Assembly (NCBI GenBank): GCA_022695795.1
Contig: MU404072.1
Location: 311,864-375,863 of the forward strand
Source of the DNA: Biscogniauxia marginata
Lineage: Eukaryota; Ascomycota; Sordariomycetes; Xylariales; Xylariaceae
Direction: 5' to 3'
Length of the DNA stretch: 64,000 bases
This document shows, piece by piece, positions 1 to 13,000 of this stretch (position 1 is the stretch's first letter; each line of letters opens with the position of its first letter). The translations under genes were made by a program, and so were the position numbers. A model generated the notes under the pieces. The model was not told the DNA's origin. It ran no database searches and saw nothing but the letters and a program-made list of their open reading frames with translations.

Positions 1-118
1 TTTTTATATTTATTTCTTCTTTTTTATATTTATTTCTTCTTTTTTATATTTATTTCTTCTTTTTTATATTTATTTCTTCTTTTTTATATTTATTTCTTCT
101 TTTTTATATTTATTTCTT
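1..118. repeat. 20-bp AT-rich tandem repeat (satellite)
   Basis: Five exact copies of a 20-bp unit (a T-run, ATATTTATTT, then CTTCT) are followed by a sixth copy that differs only in its last two bases. The array begins at the first base of the window, so its true length is unknown. It opens an AT-rich stretch reaching about position 500, which fits heterochromatic or RIP-affected DNA, or an assembly edge. Confidence 0.95.
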
Positions 119-1782
119 TAATATGTTAAATATTTATTAGATTTAAACGAATTTAAAAAGTAGCTTAAATTCGTTTTTTTAATCGGTTTTGATTTTAAGA
201 CCAACTTAGATTCTTATTACGTAATATTACATTACATTCTTAAAGCAGTCTTAAATGTTATATATATTCTTGGTCCGTGTCTTTACACCCTTGTTAAAAC
301 CCTTTTAACGCGGTTAGCTCGTGACAAAATATTTCATTTTATTTTATTAAAAGTTATTATAAAAATAAGTATTATTTAAATTTAATTACTAAAATTAAAG
401 TCTCGATTATTATAATTATTAAGGTTTTATTATAAGTTAATTAAAAACTAGTATTAATAATAATTATATTATTATTATTAAAAACTACCAAATTAATTTA
501 ATATACCTCACAATGAAATAGCACAGCTAGTCTTACTTACCGGGCACCACGATAGAAGTAACTAGAATATATAGTAAGCTTAGACTAGATGCATGATATT
601 TGTGAGAACATATAAGAATTGTTTAAACCAAAGACATGGTTTTTGTTTAGCCTTGTACCCCGTAGCCGAAGAGCTAGATAACATTGACGATCAGCAACAA
701 AGGTGCCCTTAATAGCCATTTATCACAAGTTCGATTAACATCCTGCCAAACCAATGTATCAAACAGAACAACATGCAATAACTACTCATCTGAAGTCTCA
801 AGTTTCCACAGTTATGGATAGGTGAGGATAAACTGTTGAACCTCTAGTGTTGCCTCTAAGTTTAGAGACGAACATCTATCAAACTCGACCAAGTTGGTCG
901 AGTTCTACAGTAAAAGCGTTACATGTCCTGATATTAAACGAACTCGAAAAGGCCCCTTATAAGATCACGCGTCTGACTCTCGGAACCAACTTCTCGAATG
1001 AAGTGATGCTATCGGCTAGTCGCATGCGACACCACAACAGCGACACACTTCTGGTCTCGAAATAGACCATGAGTTATGCTTGATTTCCTCAATATGTTGG
1101 TAAGTCTAGCTATCAAGGTGATTGGACTGTTGGGAAAAAGGCATTGACATTTGCCGACAGAACGCGAGGGAGAAGCTGTGATACCCCACACGCCGAAGAC
1201 TTTCCAAGCACGTCAAAATGTGTCTTATAAATTGAACTCCTTTTCCGCCTAATTAGAAAACCCAGTAAACCTATTTCGCCCCCTTCCGCAGCCCGAAAGC
1301 GACATGAATCCCACAGCACACCTTGCTTCCCAGGAGTGGCCCTATATTACGACATCGTGATATAGCCTACGTACCTTACCCTCTGTCCATCAGTCATACC
1401 TGAACCCTAACGTCCGTCGAGTCTACTTGAGCACTCATTACCGCATTCGTAGATCCCATTAACAATGTCATCCAATGACGCCGCTACCAACATCCGCTCC
1501 CAGATACTAAATAAATCGCCAAGAGCTCGCCGGGGAATGGACTCTCCGCATGCCAAATAGCGTTTGCATAAGAACGATGCCGTTGCATCATCTCGGATGG
1601 CTCTCTGCTAGGTATATAGTATTCAGTTTCCCTCGGTAACCTGGCCATAACTCTTGTTGCCTTTAAAGGCCTTTGCAGCGTTCTCTGTCAACTGATACTG
1701 CATGACTTGGCAATTTGACTTTGTTTCCCTGTGTAGATTGTGATATACGATACTCAACTACTATTACCCGCTTAATACCAAG
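119..1782. other. AT-rich flank then intergenic DNA, no gene seen
   Basis: From 119 to about 500 the sequence is almost entirely A and T and rich in TA dinucleotides, as expected of RIP-degraded DNA. From about 520 onward the composition becomes normal. No open reading frame here looks coding. The stretch contains a 23-bp inverted repeat (882-904) and, just before it, a small 14-bp one (853-866). The last few hundred bases presumably hold the promoter of the dehydrogenase that starts at 1783. Confidence 0.7.
882..904. repeat. 23-bp near-perfect palindrome
   Basis: Two 11-base arms (AACTCGACCAA and its reverse complement) are separated by a single G. A shorter hairpin (CTCTAA-GT-TTAGAG) lies at 853-866. 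The pair could form a cruciform or bind a dimeric regulator. No function is shown by the sequence. Confidence 0.7.
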
Positions 1783-3308
1783 ATGCATTGGATTCTCAGG
1801 GCTGTGGTGGGAGCCGCCCTCATGGGCACGGGTATGTATTTCACAATAGCGCTTCTCCGTATTAGAAAATAGCACTGGGCAGCGCTAAACAGAAGCCATG
1901 AAAACCCCCCCAAACCAGGCCTCTCACAGGATAATCCTCCTCCCAGCGTCCCATTCCCGGAGAGCTGTACCGGGGTCAGTGCAGCGCGGTACCCGTACAC
2001 GCTAGACGGGGGCTGGCAGATCACCAAGATTGCGGACGGGCTGCGACAACCGCGAACTATCATCTTCGACCCGCTGGGCAACATGCTGGTCCTGCAGGCG
2101 ACATCGGGCATTTCGGTGCACACGTTCGGGGAGGACGGGTGCATCAACAGCACGACGACGCTGGTACAGAGCGCGGGGCTGAACCACGGCCTCAGCCTCA
2201 CGCCCGACGGCAAGACGTTGTACGCGAGCTCGCAGACGACGGCATGGTCGTGGGCATACGACGCGACGGCGCGCACTGTTTCGGGGCAGAAAACGGTCAT
2301 CACGGGCATCGGACAGGGCATCCACTCGACGCGCACGATGGTGGTGTCGCCCAAGAATCCGAACATCGTCATCGTCTCGGTCGGCGCCAACTCCAACTGG
2401 GACACGGCGACCATCAGCCCGGACGCCGGCCGCGCCTGCGTCAAGACCTTCGACATGAGCCAGGTCCCCGCCAACGGGTACAGCTACAACACGCAGGGCA
2501 CCATGCTCGGCTACGGCCTGCGTAACGAGGTCGCGCTCGCCTTCGACCCCAACGGTCACGTTTGGGGCGCCGAGAACAGCGGTGACGACTTCCAGAGGAC
2601 GGTCAACGGCCAGGCGACGGATATCCATATTGACAACCCAGCCGAGGAGCTTAACTACCGTAAGTATACATATATATCTCATCTCATAAATTAGCTTTAG
2701 GGCCACGATGAAAGTTGCAAAGATGGAAGATTTTTTTTATAAAGACTAATTATTTTTTCCTGTACGTAGTGGGCGATCCGGAAGCGCCGCTGAGCCCGAA
2801 CTGGTTCGGGTACCCGACATGCTTCACGGTGTGGGAGCCGTCGGTGATCCGGGACAACACGGCACTGAAGACGGGGTCGCAGTTCGTGGTGTCGCCGAAC
2901 GCGACTTTCGACGACGCGGCGTGCGACGGACAGGCGCTGCCCGCGCGGCTCAGCTTCCCGGCGCACATGGCACCCATCTCGAATGCATTCGACCCGGCGG
3001 GTGAGAACCTGTACATCACGTTCCACGGCAGCTGGGACCGGCAGCCGGCGCAGGGGTACATGGTCGCCGAGGTGCCGTTCACCAAGAACGCGGACGGCTT
3101 GTTCGAGCCAGTCGCCCCCGCCGACAGCAAGACGGGTTACAAGACCATCCTATCGGCCCAGAGCCCCGGCAGCTGCAACTCCCCCTCCCTCACGATGAGC
3201 ACCTGCTGGCGACCCGCCGGCCTGAGCTGGGATTCCGCGGGGGAGCGGCTGTTCGTCAGCAGCGACAACCAGTCCTCGGGCGAGATCTTCGTCTTAAGGA
3301 AGAAATAG
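1783..3308 (+). CDS. Secreted PQQ-dependent sugar dehydrogenase (sorbosone/pyranose dehydrogenase-like, AA12)
   Basis: Three exons (1783-1831, 1919-2659, 2770-3308) join in frame to give 442 residues. Both introns are GT-AG (GTATGT...CAG and GTAAGT...TAG). The N-terminus (MHWILRAVVGAALMG, intron 1 falls just after it) is a short hydrophobic signal peptide, so the enzyme is probably extracellular. The body has the repeating beta-propeller pattern of the soluble quinoprotein glucose/sorbosone dehydrogenases, including GLNHGLSLTPDGKTLYAS, GYGLRNEVALAFDP and WGAENSGDD. The C-terminus (RPAGLSWD...GEIFVLRKK) closes the last blade. Family knowledge: AA12 enzymes oxidise sugars with PQQ and pass electrons to partners such as LPMOs. 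I see no cytochrome or CBM1 domain, so this is the catalytic domain only. The substrate cannot be told from sequence. The closest alternative is a bacterial-type L-sorbosone dehydrogenase name for the same fold. Confidence 0.88.
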
Positions 3309-5335
3309 ATGCCGATAGGATATTATATATATCGAGGGGAGGATGATATATACCTATGGAGCGTAGTTTCGGGGGGGTTAGAGGAAAGGGGCTAGATTAA
3401 CTTATCTCGCTCGTTTGAATGAATACAAGGAGTATTTGTCACTATGAAGGAAACCCCCTATCTTGTTCTGTGCCAGCACTAGAATCCCTGAGTTGGTAAG
3501 AGTTGCTCGATAGGTATTGCATTCCTAGTGATTAATACCTAATTATCAATATCGCATTGGCCAGAGATAAATAACGACGACATTCTGCCATCAGCGGGTT
3601 TTCTCGTCCAACTGGTTTGGTCGGGGGGGAAATTTTTAAGGATTAAAAAAAGCCATATGACGGGTTTCAATTCTGGTGAGAGCATAAATCATGACAGTAT
3701 CTTCGGGGTCTTAGCAGTAAATACGAAGATTGTTGTCGTACCAGTCTTTAGGTAGTCAGCAAGATTTGTCAGTACATGTATGTAGTAATAAAACAAGCGG
3801 CCGTCGATCGAGATATGCCTGGCTTTCGTAGAGTACTCACGACATTAATCAGGTAGAGGAGGGTATGTTCTTGTAGTGTAGATGCTCAAATTAATGAATC
3901 CGAATGCCCTCACCAAAGCGCCTTACAAAGAAAGGGTCCCGCCGTGCAGGTGATCTATATTTAGGGGGTATTTAGGGGGTATTTTTGTACCTAGGTACCT
4001 AAGTATCCCAGCGGGACCCGACTGCCCCAGGTGTGAAGGTTTCGGTGCAACATTTCTGCGAAAGACGGAGGCGAGAACAGACCACTCAGATTGATTCGAT
4101 ACCTACTACCTAGCCTAGGTAGGTACTACTAGTGTACTTTAGATTGTGGACTCGAGTCAGATCCATCAGGCGGGCCAGATCTGCCTTCTCATTAGTCAGC
4201 CTCCACTGTTGCCCCCCTTTTTTGGTTCCAGTTCTGCTTGTAAGCAAAAAGGTACCTCAGTACATACAAATGTACACTACCTGCCTAATGGACCGATAGG
4301 GGCTAAACAGGGGTTTGTCTACTTGGTGGCTCGTGTCCAGCGGTCGTAGCGGTCACAGCGGTTGCCTTTCTAGTGGAGACAGCAGCGTAACAAGTGGCAC
4401 AGATGAGAAGCCATAGATAGGTCGTAGGCAGTTCCAGAATTGACTCCGACTTCTTTTTCTTTTTCTTTTTTTTCCTTCTCTTCCTTTTCCAATCTTAATT
4501 CGTCCCCATCCTGTTGTTCAATCTTTTGCCCGACCTCATCCCACAACCCACTCTCACCTCTTTTTGCTTCCGTGATCCTAACAACCTCCAACTCCCTTCG
4601 CACCAGTACGGACAACCCTCGTGTAATTCCGCCTTACATACGGGGTCCCCTGATGAGTTTGAGCAGATCGTTACCGTCCAAGACTTTATCTGGTCTGGCC
4701 TAACGCCAAGAATCCCCAACTGACGCGTACCGAAACCACACCGTTGGTTGGTTGAGTCGTCTCCTTCCACACGTCAACTCGTCAATTCTCACATCTTGAT
4801 TTCCCATCTAATCCCATCTAATTCTTTTTTTACTTCCTTTTTTCCCCTAAGGGTCCTTCTCTCCCCTCCTCCCCTGTCGCTCGTTACTCCCTTATTCCTG
4901 CAGCTACCTCGATTCACACCATTCGCGTGCTCGCCAGACGGAAGCAATACACGGATAGACAGCGGGACCGGGATAACGGAGTTCGAGTGATTACATTCCT
5001 GATGAATTGGTTCGCTTGATGGATGATTGGAATAGGGGCATCATCAGTCATCGTCCTTGTCATCATTTCCGTTTCTCCGCTTGGTTCGACTGGACCATCT
5101 TAATGCCTGGCCTGGTTTAATACATCGTCCACCGCCGTACCGCAACTATACAATTCGATTCGATTCGAGTACATTTCCCAAGTGTAGACGACTGACACGT
5201 CGCCCGGATATATATCGCCTCCACTTAGACCCTTGACCGCATCCGTTACTACCATCGGATACAGCCTCCTAATTCGAGTTACCTGCCGCCTGGCACCTCT
5301 CCCTTTGGGACCTCTGCCATTGGGATCCCTTCATC
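3309..5335. other. Intergenic region with promoter of the GT15 gene
   Basis: No convincing gene. It has a two-copy 11-bp TATTTAGGGGG repeat near 3958-3979, a 12-bp palindrome GTACCTAGGTAC at 3987-3998 and a 15-bp one (TACCTAG-C-CTAGGTA) at 4107-4121. From about 4440 to 4880 there are long pyrimidine (CTTTTTCTTTTT-type) tracts, typical of fungal promoters and 5' leaders, which fit the mannosyltransferase gene downstream. Short open frames between 4146 and 4990 look non-coding. Confidence 0.6.
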
Positions 5336-7085
5336 ATGGATCTTTTCCGGCGCGCGTATAGGCGCGTGCCGTCGTCGTCAGCCGTTCCACAATTGCCGAC
5401 GTCGGACGAGAAGCGGCCGAGGCCTAATCGATGGGCCTCTCGTCTTGCTTTCTTTAGGAGACCTCTCAGATTAAGAGGCAACTCCAGCATATCCGTGCCC
5501 CTGGGCGTGGTTGTGCTATTCCCCTGTATTGTCGTCATTCTGATCCTCGTCCTATTTGTGAGGCATCCAAGCTCTCCGGGCATGATCCTAATGCCCGCCG
5601 GATCGCCTCCAGCTATTCGGTAAGCCCGTCTCCTATATCCGGCATATTTGTACAGTTTAGCTTTGCTAACCACGTTTTATCAACAGGAAAATTAGCGAAG
5701 AACACGACAAGGTATTCGTTAATGGCTGTCTTGAACCCGACACTTCACAGCCCCGAGCGAACGGTGCTTTTGTCGTGCTGGCGCGGAATAAGGAGCTGGA
5801 AGGAGTCATTCAGTCGGTCAAGTCCATCGAGCGCCATTTCAACAGGTGGTACCACTACCCCTACGTCTTTCTGAACGACGGCGAGTTCAACCAGACCTTC
5901 AAAGATGTCATCCGTAACTACACCTCTGCCGATGTTGAGTTCGGCAAGGTTGGTCCGGAGATGTGGGGATACCCTGACTGGATCGACCCCAAGGTAGCGA
6001 AAGAGGGCATCGCTAAACAGGGAGATGCTGCTGTCATGTATGGCGGTCTCGAAAGCTACCATGCCATGTGTCGATTTTACTCCGGGTAAGTAGAGCGCAA
6101 ACACACGCTAGCCGCGACCTGCTAATTCGGTGCCAGATTCTTCTACAAGCACCCCCTTCTTGCCAAATACGAATGGTACTGGCGCTTGGAGCCCGAGATC
6201 AAGTACTTCTGCGACATCACCTAGTATGTGCCCACGTCTAACATGGATGTATTCGCATGCTGATTTGTTCCAGTGATCCTTTCCTCAAGATGATCGAGAA
6301 TAACAAGACGTACGGCTTCACCATCGCCGTCAAGGAACTCCGAGAGACTGTGCCAAATATTTTCCGCTACGCCTCCGCCTACAAGCGACTCAATAATATC
6401 ACCTCTCAGGGACTTTGGGAGATGTTCGTTGAGCCCCGAGAGAAGCCAGCCCCAGTTCCCGAAGATGATCCTAACTACAAGCCTCCCCTGCCCGAAGAAA
6501 TTTTGCGCAGTGATCCTGGTCGTACGAGCCTACCTGAAATTGACCCCGAAGCCATGGAGGGTGAGAGCTACAACATGTGCCACTTTTGGTCCAACTTCGA
6601 GATTGCCAAGCTCAGCTGGTTCCGAAGCAAGGAGTACGAAGCCTTCTTTGAGATGATGGACCGAAGTGGTGGGTTCTGGATGGAAAGAGTATGTTCTCGA
6701 ATTCATTTCCTCTCCAGGAGAGTGTTGCTAATATTTGGCCTAGTGGGGTGATGCACCTATCCACTCCCTCGCCGCGGGTGTCCTCTTGGCCCCTCGTGAT
6801 ATCCACTACTTCCGTGACTTCGGCTACCGGCATACCACCATCCAGCACTGCCCAGCGAATGCCCCGACCCGCCAGCTACCCCGAGAGCCTTTCTTAGAAA
6901 AGACAACCCTCGATGAGAGAGCGCGAATCGAGGAAGATGAGTACTGGGACCAATGGGATCCAGAGAAAGAGAACGGCGTTGGTTGCCGTTGCCGTTGCGA
7001 TACCGATATCGTAGACGTTGAAGGCAAGGAGGGTTCGTGCTTAGCCGAATGGGTCGATGTTGCTGGTGGATGGGCAAGCCCGTAA
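5336..7085 (+). CDS. Alpha-1,2-mannosyltransferase, GT15 (KRE2/MNT1/KTR family)
   Basis: Five exons (5336-5619, 5687-6085, 6137-6223, 6274-6688, 6744-7085) give 508 residues; every intron is 50-67 nt and GT-AG. This is a type II Golgi membrane protein: a basic cytosolic tail, one membrane anchor around residues 53-74 (VPLGVVVLFPCIVVILILVL), then the lumenal catalytic domain. Diagnostic family stretches are GAFVVLARNKELEGVIQSVK at the domain start, MYGGLESYHAMCRFYSG, YWRLEPEIKYFCDITYDPF spanning intron 3, GESYNMCHFWSNFEIAKLSW, and the C-terminal AGVLLAPRDIHYFRDFGYRH followed by a Cys-rich end (GCRCRCDTDIVD). Family knowledge: these enzymes move mannose from GDP-mannose onto O- and N-linked glycans of secretory and cell-wall proteins. 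Length matches the family (about 400-520). Which KTR paralogue it is cannot be told here. The start ATG follows a TCATC context and is the only one upstream of the anchor. Confidence 0.95.
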
Positions 7086-10000
7086 GGAAGTCTTACATTT
7101 AGTGTTTGCCCCCAACATTGCAGCCATATATATGTCGTCTCCATTTGTGAAGCGGCAGACCCGTATGGGAAGGAGTTGTGTCTTGATGCGTATTCTGGTA
7201 CGGGACAGATTATGTCGGTTTTTTGTCTTTCAATAGAGAGCAGGATCTGTCTTGTATGAGGTTCTTAAGAGTTTACGACTTTGGACATGGTTGGAAGGGG
7301 ATAGGGAATATGGGCGGAGTAACGGGCCCGGCGTGTTCCATATTGGTCCCTGTGAAAGCCCAGGTACTTGATCCACCGGGCAAGGTGACGATGACCAGAA
7401 CATCAGAGGCTAAATAGGCCCTAATGTGCCCTTGTTAGCATGTAGAGAGGAGCGCCCATACCACGTCGCGAGGGGAAAATTACAGTAATTTTTCTCATGG
7501 TTGGGTATACATATTGCAGCTTTTAAATATCGAAGGTATATAATATTTCACGCACTATTCATTAAGTCTTACTGTTATTATTTCTTGTGAATATGTTCCC
7601 TATTTTATGCCATACACTTATTTATTTGAGAAGAGGACATTACTATGTACTTGTGTCTCTGGACGACGAGATAGTTTACGCTGGTAACCAAGGCCTGCAG
7701 GTATAGTTTAGATTATAATTGCGAGCGGTGCGAGTTTGAATTTGTATCTATTACAACTAGTTTAATAAGTTCTTCGACAGAGTCGAGGAGGTTGTGGTGG
7801 AGAGTGTATGAAAGAAAGAATGCAGGAGAAAATCGGTTGTGTTAAGACTGATATTTAGATTAGACCTCTAGTTATTAGACGTCTGGTGAATCGTGTATTA
7901 GTCCAAATTACCCATTCATACAGTTAAATCTAAGAGGTGTTAGTCGAGTAAGGTAGTGAAGCAGTAGTCACCGATCTTTATATATCAGTCGGTATCTTAG
8001 AAACTTAGGTATCCAAGTTTACCATTTTCAAGCCGTGATGGGAAATACCATTACCGTATGCAGCTGGACTCTGCATATGATATACTCCAGAATCTACCTA
8101 TGTAGCTAAGTTTACAGCTAACTATATAGTTATCCAGGGCCGCTCATATCGCTCCGGTACTGGGAGAATTTAACACAGGACACTCAAAATTGGAAAATGA
8201 GACCTGAAGTTTTATTCTAGTTATTTTATCTGTCTACCTGGTTGGCTTACTCACGCCAATATTTATACTCGAAACCTCGCCGAACGTATAAGACCACCCG
8301 CGCCCTTGATAACTAAAAGAGGCTGAGCTTAAGCCTGAGAAAGACTTGAGCCCAAGGTGCAAGAGACTACCGTAGCACAAGACGCGGCTTGGAGGTTTTC
8401 GGTGGGTGAACGGTCAGTAGAAGAGCTGCTGTCAGAGACAAGGCTTGTCGTCCCCCCTATTAAGCACCAAGCCTAGAGGCTCACGACGGTGAAGCAGCAA
8501 CTTTTTGTCTCGAGTTTTCCGCGGAACAACACCTTTGGGTTATACCGCTGTATACCGGTATACAACCTGACAGCTATCGCTGTGACCTGCTCTGGGAAGA
8601 GTACAGCCCAAGCTACGAGACGGGGCTTTGGGCCTGCCTTAGCTATCACGTTTGTACGAAGATAAACAATTTCAATGCTTGCTAAGGATGCATCATAATA
8701 GAGCGCCTGGTGTTGTCGCTTCCTGGAAGTTTGCCATGGATGGGAGGGGTCTGACGAGTCTGATGGGTCCTTTTCTTCTTTTTCTTTTTCATGTTCTCAC
8801 ATCTGGGAGATCTTCACTTTCGATAGACCTTGAATCGATAGGCCGGACTTAGAATAAGTGGAAAGAAAAATCAAGAATTAGACGAAACGGAGATCAAGAT
8901 GAGATCAAGATGAGCACAAGCTGGCTAAATTTTTCATATTGCTCAATCTCGATTCCTTTGGGACAATCTTTGATTTAATTATATCTTCACTTGATCCATC
9001 ATCCATTGAATATCATTTGTTGACTGAGAGGTTGCGTGTGTTGCTAGATATACATATACCGTACTAAAATAACGTTTTCCAACTGCTACTTCTCTTCCGC
9101 ACAATTATATGGAACATTATTGACAACGTCGACAATGAATATAAAAAGGTTGTTGGCGGCATGGTATCAAGACACATCGCCTCTGCAGGTCTCTCGTATG
9201 TGAATATACATGTAGTCCTACTTCTAGGCTGCCTTCAAGGATATTTCCCCTTCTCACACTAACTTGAAATACCCCCATCTACTCCTGTACACGTGACTCC
9301 AAGACTGAGGTCCGTCAACTGGGGTGAGCATTTCCCCCCAAAAAAATTCCACCTTGCCTCTTCTTTGCTCGCCTTGCAGTCAATCTAGTTGGTAGGTTTC
9401 CGGGATTATTCCACCTCTATTCCCAACGGATTATTTTAGTCTATTAAATCCATTAGTTGAGTTGCAATGCCCAATGTTGGCTTATATGTTTCTTGTGTAT
9501 TGAAAAGAATATAATTAACTTAGGTATGAGGGTTTTTATTTTAATGAGAGCAGCCGGGGTAAACTGGAGGCCTGAATCATGACATCGTTGGGCATGTGGA
9601 AAGGGGACCACAACCTACTTTTTGCCAATAATACGGGCATTCTTAAGAAACTGACAATGTTATGGTGAAGAGATGGCGGAAGAGGGAAGTTCTTTTTGAT
9701 AGACTTGGCTGGGGGAAGAAAAGCGGGCGAAAAGTCGAATATTCAACGGTTTTTGGAGGTTTCTTTAGACGTCGCATCTCTATGTAGATAGTTTCTTAAA
9801 GACGGATATGCGTCTTACCTCTGGCTCAATCAATTAAAAGGGCTGGGATACTAAAATCGACAATATCACTCAATTTGATGACTTCACTCTACTCTGTTTC
9901 GTTTTACATGACAGGAGTGAAGTCTTCAAACGAACCCCTCTTATACTTATTAATGATCTATTCCCGACTCTGTAATCATTTTCTTCTCGTTCCTTTCCTT

Positions 10001-13000
10001 AATGTAAGGGGCTGATGGCATCAATTTATTTTCTTGGCACATCATCAGTCATCGCAAACTTGATCGAACAACTAGTTCAGGACTGCACTTAAATATGCCG
10101 AAAACGAAGCGGGAAGTATCAAAAAGCGCCCAAGGAGACCGGCGGCAGTAATGTATTCAACGATCGGGATTGTAAAAGCTGGCTAGCCTCCCAAAGAGTA
10201 TATGACGTGAGCTGTTATCTCCTATGCAGATATATGCTTCATCCCGAGAACCTCTATTACATGTAAGCCGCCTCCGCAATGGTAGTAAGAGGCCCTGGCC
10301 TGGTATCAATGTTTCTGCTGGAAGCTAATGCGCCAAGGACATTGGAGGGGGCATTGCACCTCCGGCATGAGCCGGGCCTGACAAATAGATGGTCAAATGG
10401 TGGGATATTTGATGTAGCACACTCTGTATATCTAGCTAGACTACCTTGCAAGAGCAGCCAGGAAGTCAGGCACGTGGAGCTAAGAGTAGACCACGATGAT
10501 ATATTTACGAGGTTGGATGGGTTAGTAGGCGACTGAAGCTATGGAAGGGAGGTATTCGACTTAACCGCAAGCCATCTCATCCATAGACAGGATATGGCAA
10601 TCATAGACGTCGACCCAAAGGGACCCGATTGTCGAGAGGTGTTATAATAGGCTGACGTCACGCATTGCTAAGGCTACTCCTTTCGGGCAGCTTTCGGATT
10701 CATGTACGCTACATTTCACCTCGAGCTGGACTGATGACGACAATAAGCGAGGTCAGCAAGATCTTGAATACCACGAAGGGAGCGACCCCAATCATAAAAA
10801 AAGAGCCGGGCAAGTTATGATAACGCCAGCTGCAGTAAGCGTAGCATAGTTCGCCTTCAAATGATAACGTGGTATTAATCCACAGGTACCACAAAGGCCC
10901 TGCAGATGGGAATTTCGATGGATGAACCAGTTCTACGCCCGACTACTATTGCGATTCCGAGAAGGGGTGTAGTTACGATGGTGGCACGAGATTGCAACCT
11001 CAATAGGACATCAGACGCCTTGCATACCATCCTGCTCATGCTGATCGCAACAGGGTAAGCCATTTGCTGGGTGGACAGTATCTTAGCTAAAGATGGGATA
11101 TTCTGGATGGCAGAGATGATGAAGCGCTCTGCCCAATGGATGCCGGATTGGAACACGACGCAAGGCGATGTGATCAGATAGATCCATCCAGCTTAGCTCG
11201 AACGAGACTTGGGTCTTGGACGAGCGCAGTCGCAGTCATAGTGGGACAACCGAAATTTCAAAAGGAAGGGAGGCAAGAAAAATGACGACGATGAATAGCC
11301 CACGAACCTCAGCCGCCCGAAGCGCCACAGCGACGAGACTAAAGCCGACAGCGATAGGCGGAGAGACAGACCGCAGTTTCTCACCAGACATGGCTTGCCA
11401 GGAATATGTCGTAACCTCTAGGACAAGAACGAAGCAAGGAACGGAAAGAGAGCAAGGGCACAAAGGAAAGAAGACATAATGCTGTCGTAAGTTAGACACG
11501 GGCGAAGCCTGCCTCAATGGAGGCGGATGGTTTATGTTGGCTGAAGTGGCTTTGATGATTTGACGATTCCTCGGCCTTCCGTCCCTCCTCTCAAAGGCTC
11601 ATTCAGGGTTCAATTAGTGCTCAGCCGAGCCGAGCCCATTAATAAAACACGATTCTGAGCGGGGATTCGATAAGTAAGAGGGCTCCGCTCTCACGCGAGC
11701 GAGTTGCGAAACTGACCCCTCCCCCCTTTTTTCTCCCTCACGATTTCCAATGTGGCAGGTAAGTCACCTTTCCCTCTCCACGAGGATAGAGGAAAGTCGA
11801 TCAAGGAGCAGACTATTACATCTAGGATCGGGGATTAGACCAGGTTTTGGGAGGGTAGCGTATGACTTACGAAATTGCTGTCAGAGCTAGAGTGTGAAGA
11901 TCGCAAGGGGGAATATGTCTGGGTTCATCATGGGTTGTTTGCGAGGGGTAAAACTACAAGTGGTAACTCCAGAGAGGTGTCGTATGCGAGAGTGAGTTTC
12001 TGAGTTGGAAATGATCTCACAATTTGATGTGCGATTCGGAAACGAGGTTTGGTGCAGGGAAGTAAACTACCTAGGTAGACCTGGTCCGCCATCCTTGGGT
12101 CGCACGCTAAATTTAAAAAGCTACAGTCGAAGGACAGACAGGAAAGGCTTGGATAATACGAAGCCTTTACGCATAGAAAAAATTGGATATTTGTTGGCAG
12201 GAGGGAAAAAAAAGCCGCGTGGATAGAATAGGTTCCGGAATAAAACCCTCCAAACATCTATGATACTCCACCTAAACTAGCTGGGTATGTAAGTCTGGAT
12301 ATAGTAACCGCGCATGTCTATACTCGTACCAGACGTCAGCATAACCAAATCCTTTTGCTAGGATAATCATTGGCTAGGAAACCACCGGCCACGAGGTTTC
12401 TGGGTCAGGCCAACTTGGCCTACTGAACGCGCTGCTGCAAGCTCTTTCTCTCCTGACGCGCCCCGCGTGATCGTATTGGGATCGAAATGGGGGGGATGGA
12501 ACTAGGAAATGGATATGTGTACTGCAGCGTCCCGGCGTCCTGGACCGGGACTAATCCGGTTCGAGAAGTATAAAAAAAATCCCCCGTTGCTGATTACTAT
12601 CTGCTTACCCTCGGCTTGGATATTGGACATGGGACATGGGGTATGGGCAGACATATTAACTGTTACCTAGCCTACGTGTCGGCATAACCTAACCTGTGAC
12701 GAGTCTTTCACTGTGTAGGACTTCGGGAGGCGCCATTAATCAAATGATTACCACCGTTAAGATGCTGCAGATCTTGCTGCACTGGCGTCGGGCGGCATGA
12801 CCATTGATTGTGACAGGACGAGGCAAATTCCATCGGCCGCCACGGAAAGCCGAATCATGATCACCCATCAGAAAATGGAATAGGTTTCGATGATTTTTAG
12901 TTACATAGCATAGCAGCACGAAGATTCAGCAGATCCATCTCATCCGCCCGGGAATGATGAACCAACTCGGGGACGTTCCAATGAAAGACCAGTGTCATAT

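Noticed and set aside
2002..2706. Minus-strand 234-codon frame opposite the sugar dehydrogenase
   Set aside because: GC-rich shadow; the plus-strand model explains the whole stretch with domain motifs.
10709..11517. Minus-strand hydrophobic frames that might be a membrane protein
   Set aside because: The frames are broken by several stops with no plausible intron sites, and the segments match no family I know. At most a decayed relic.
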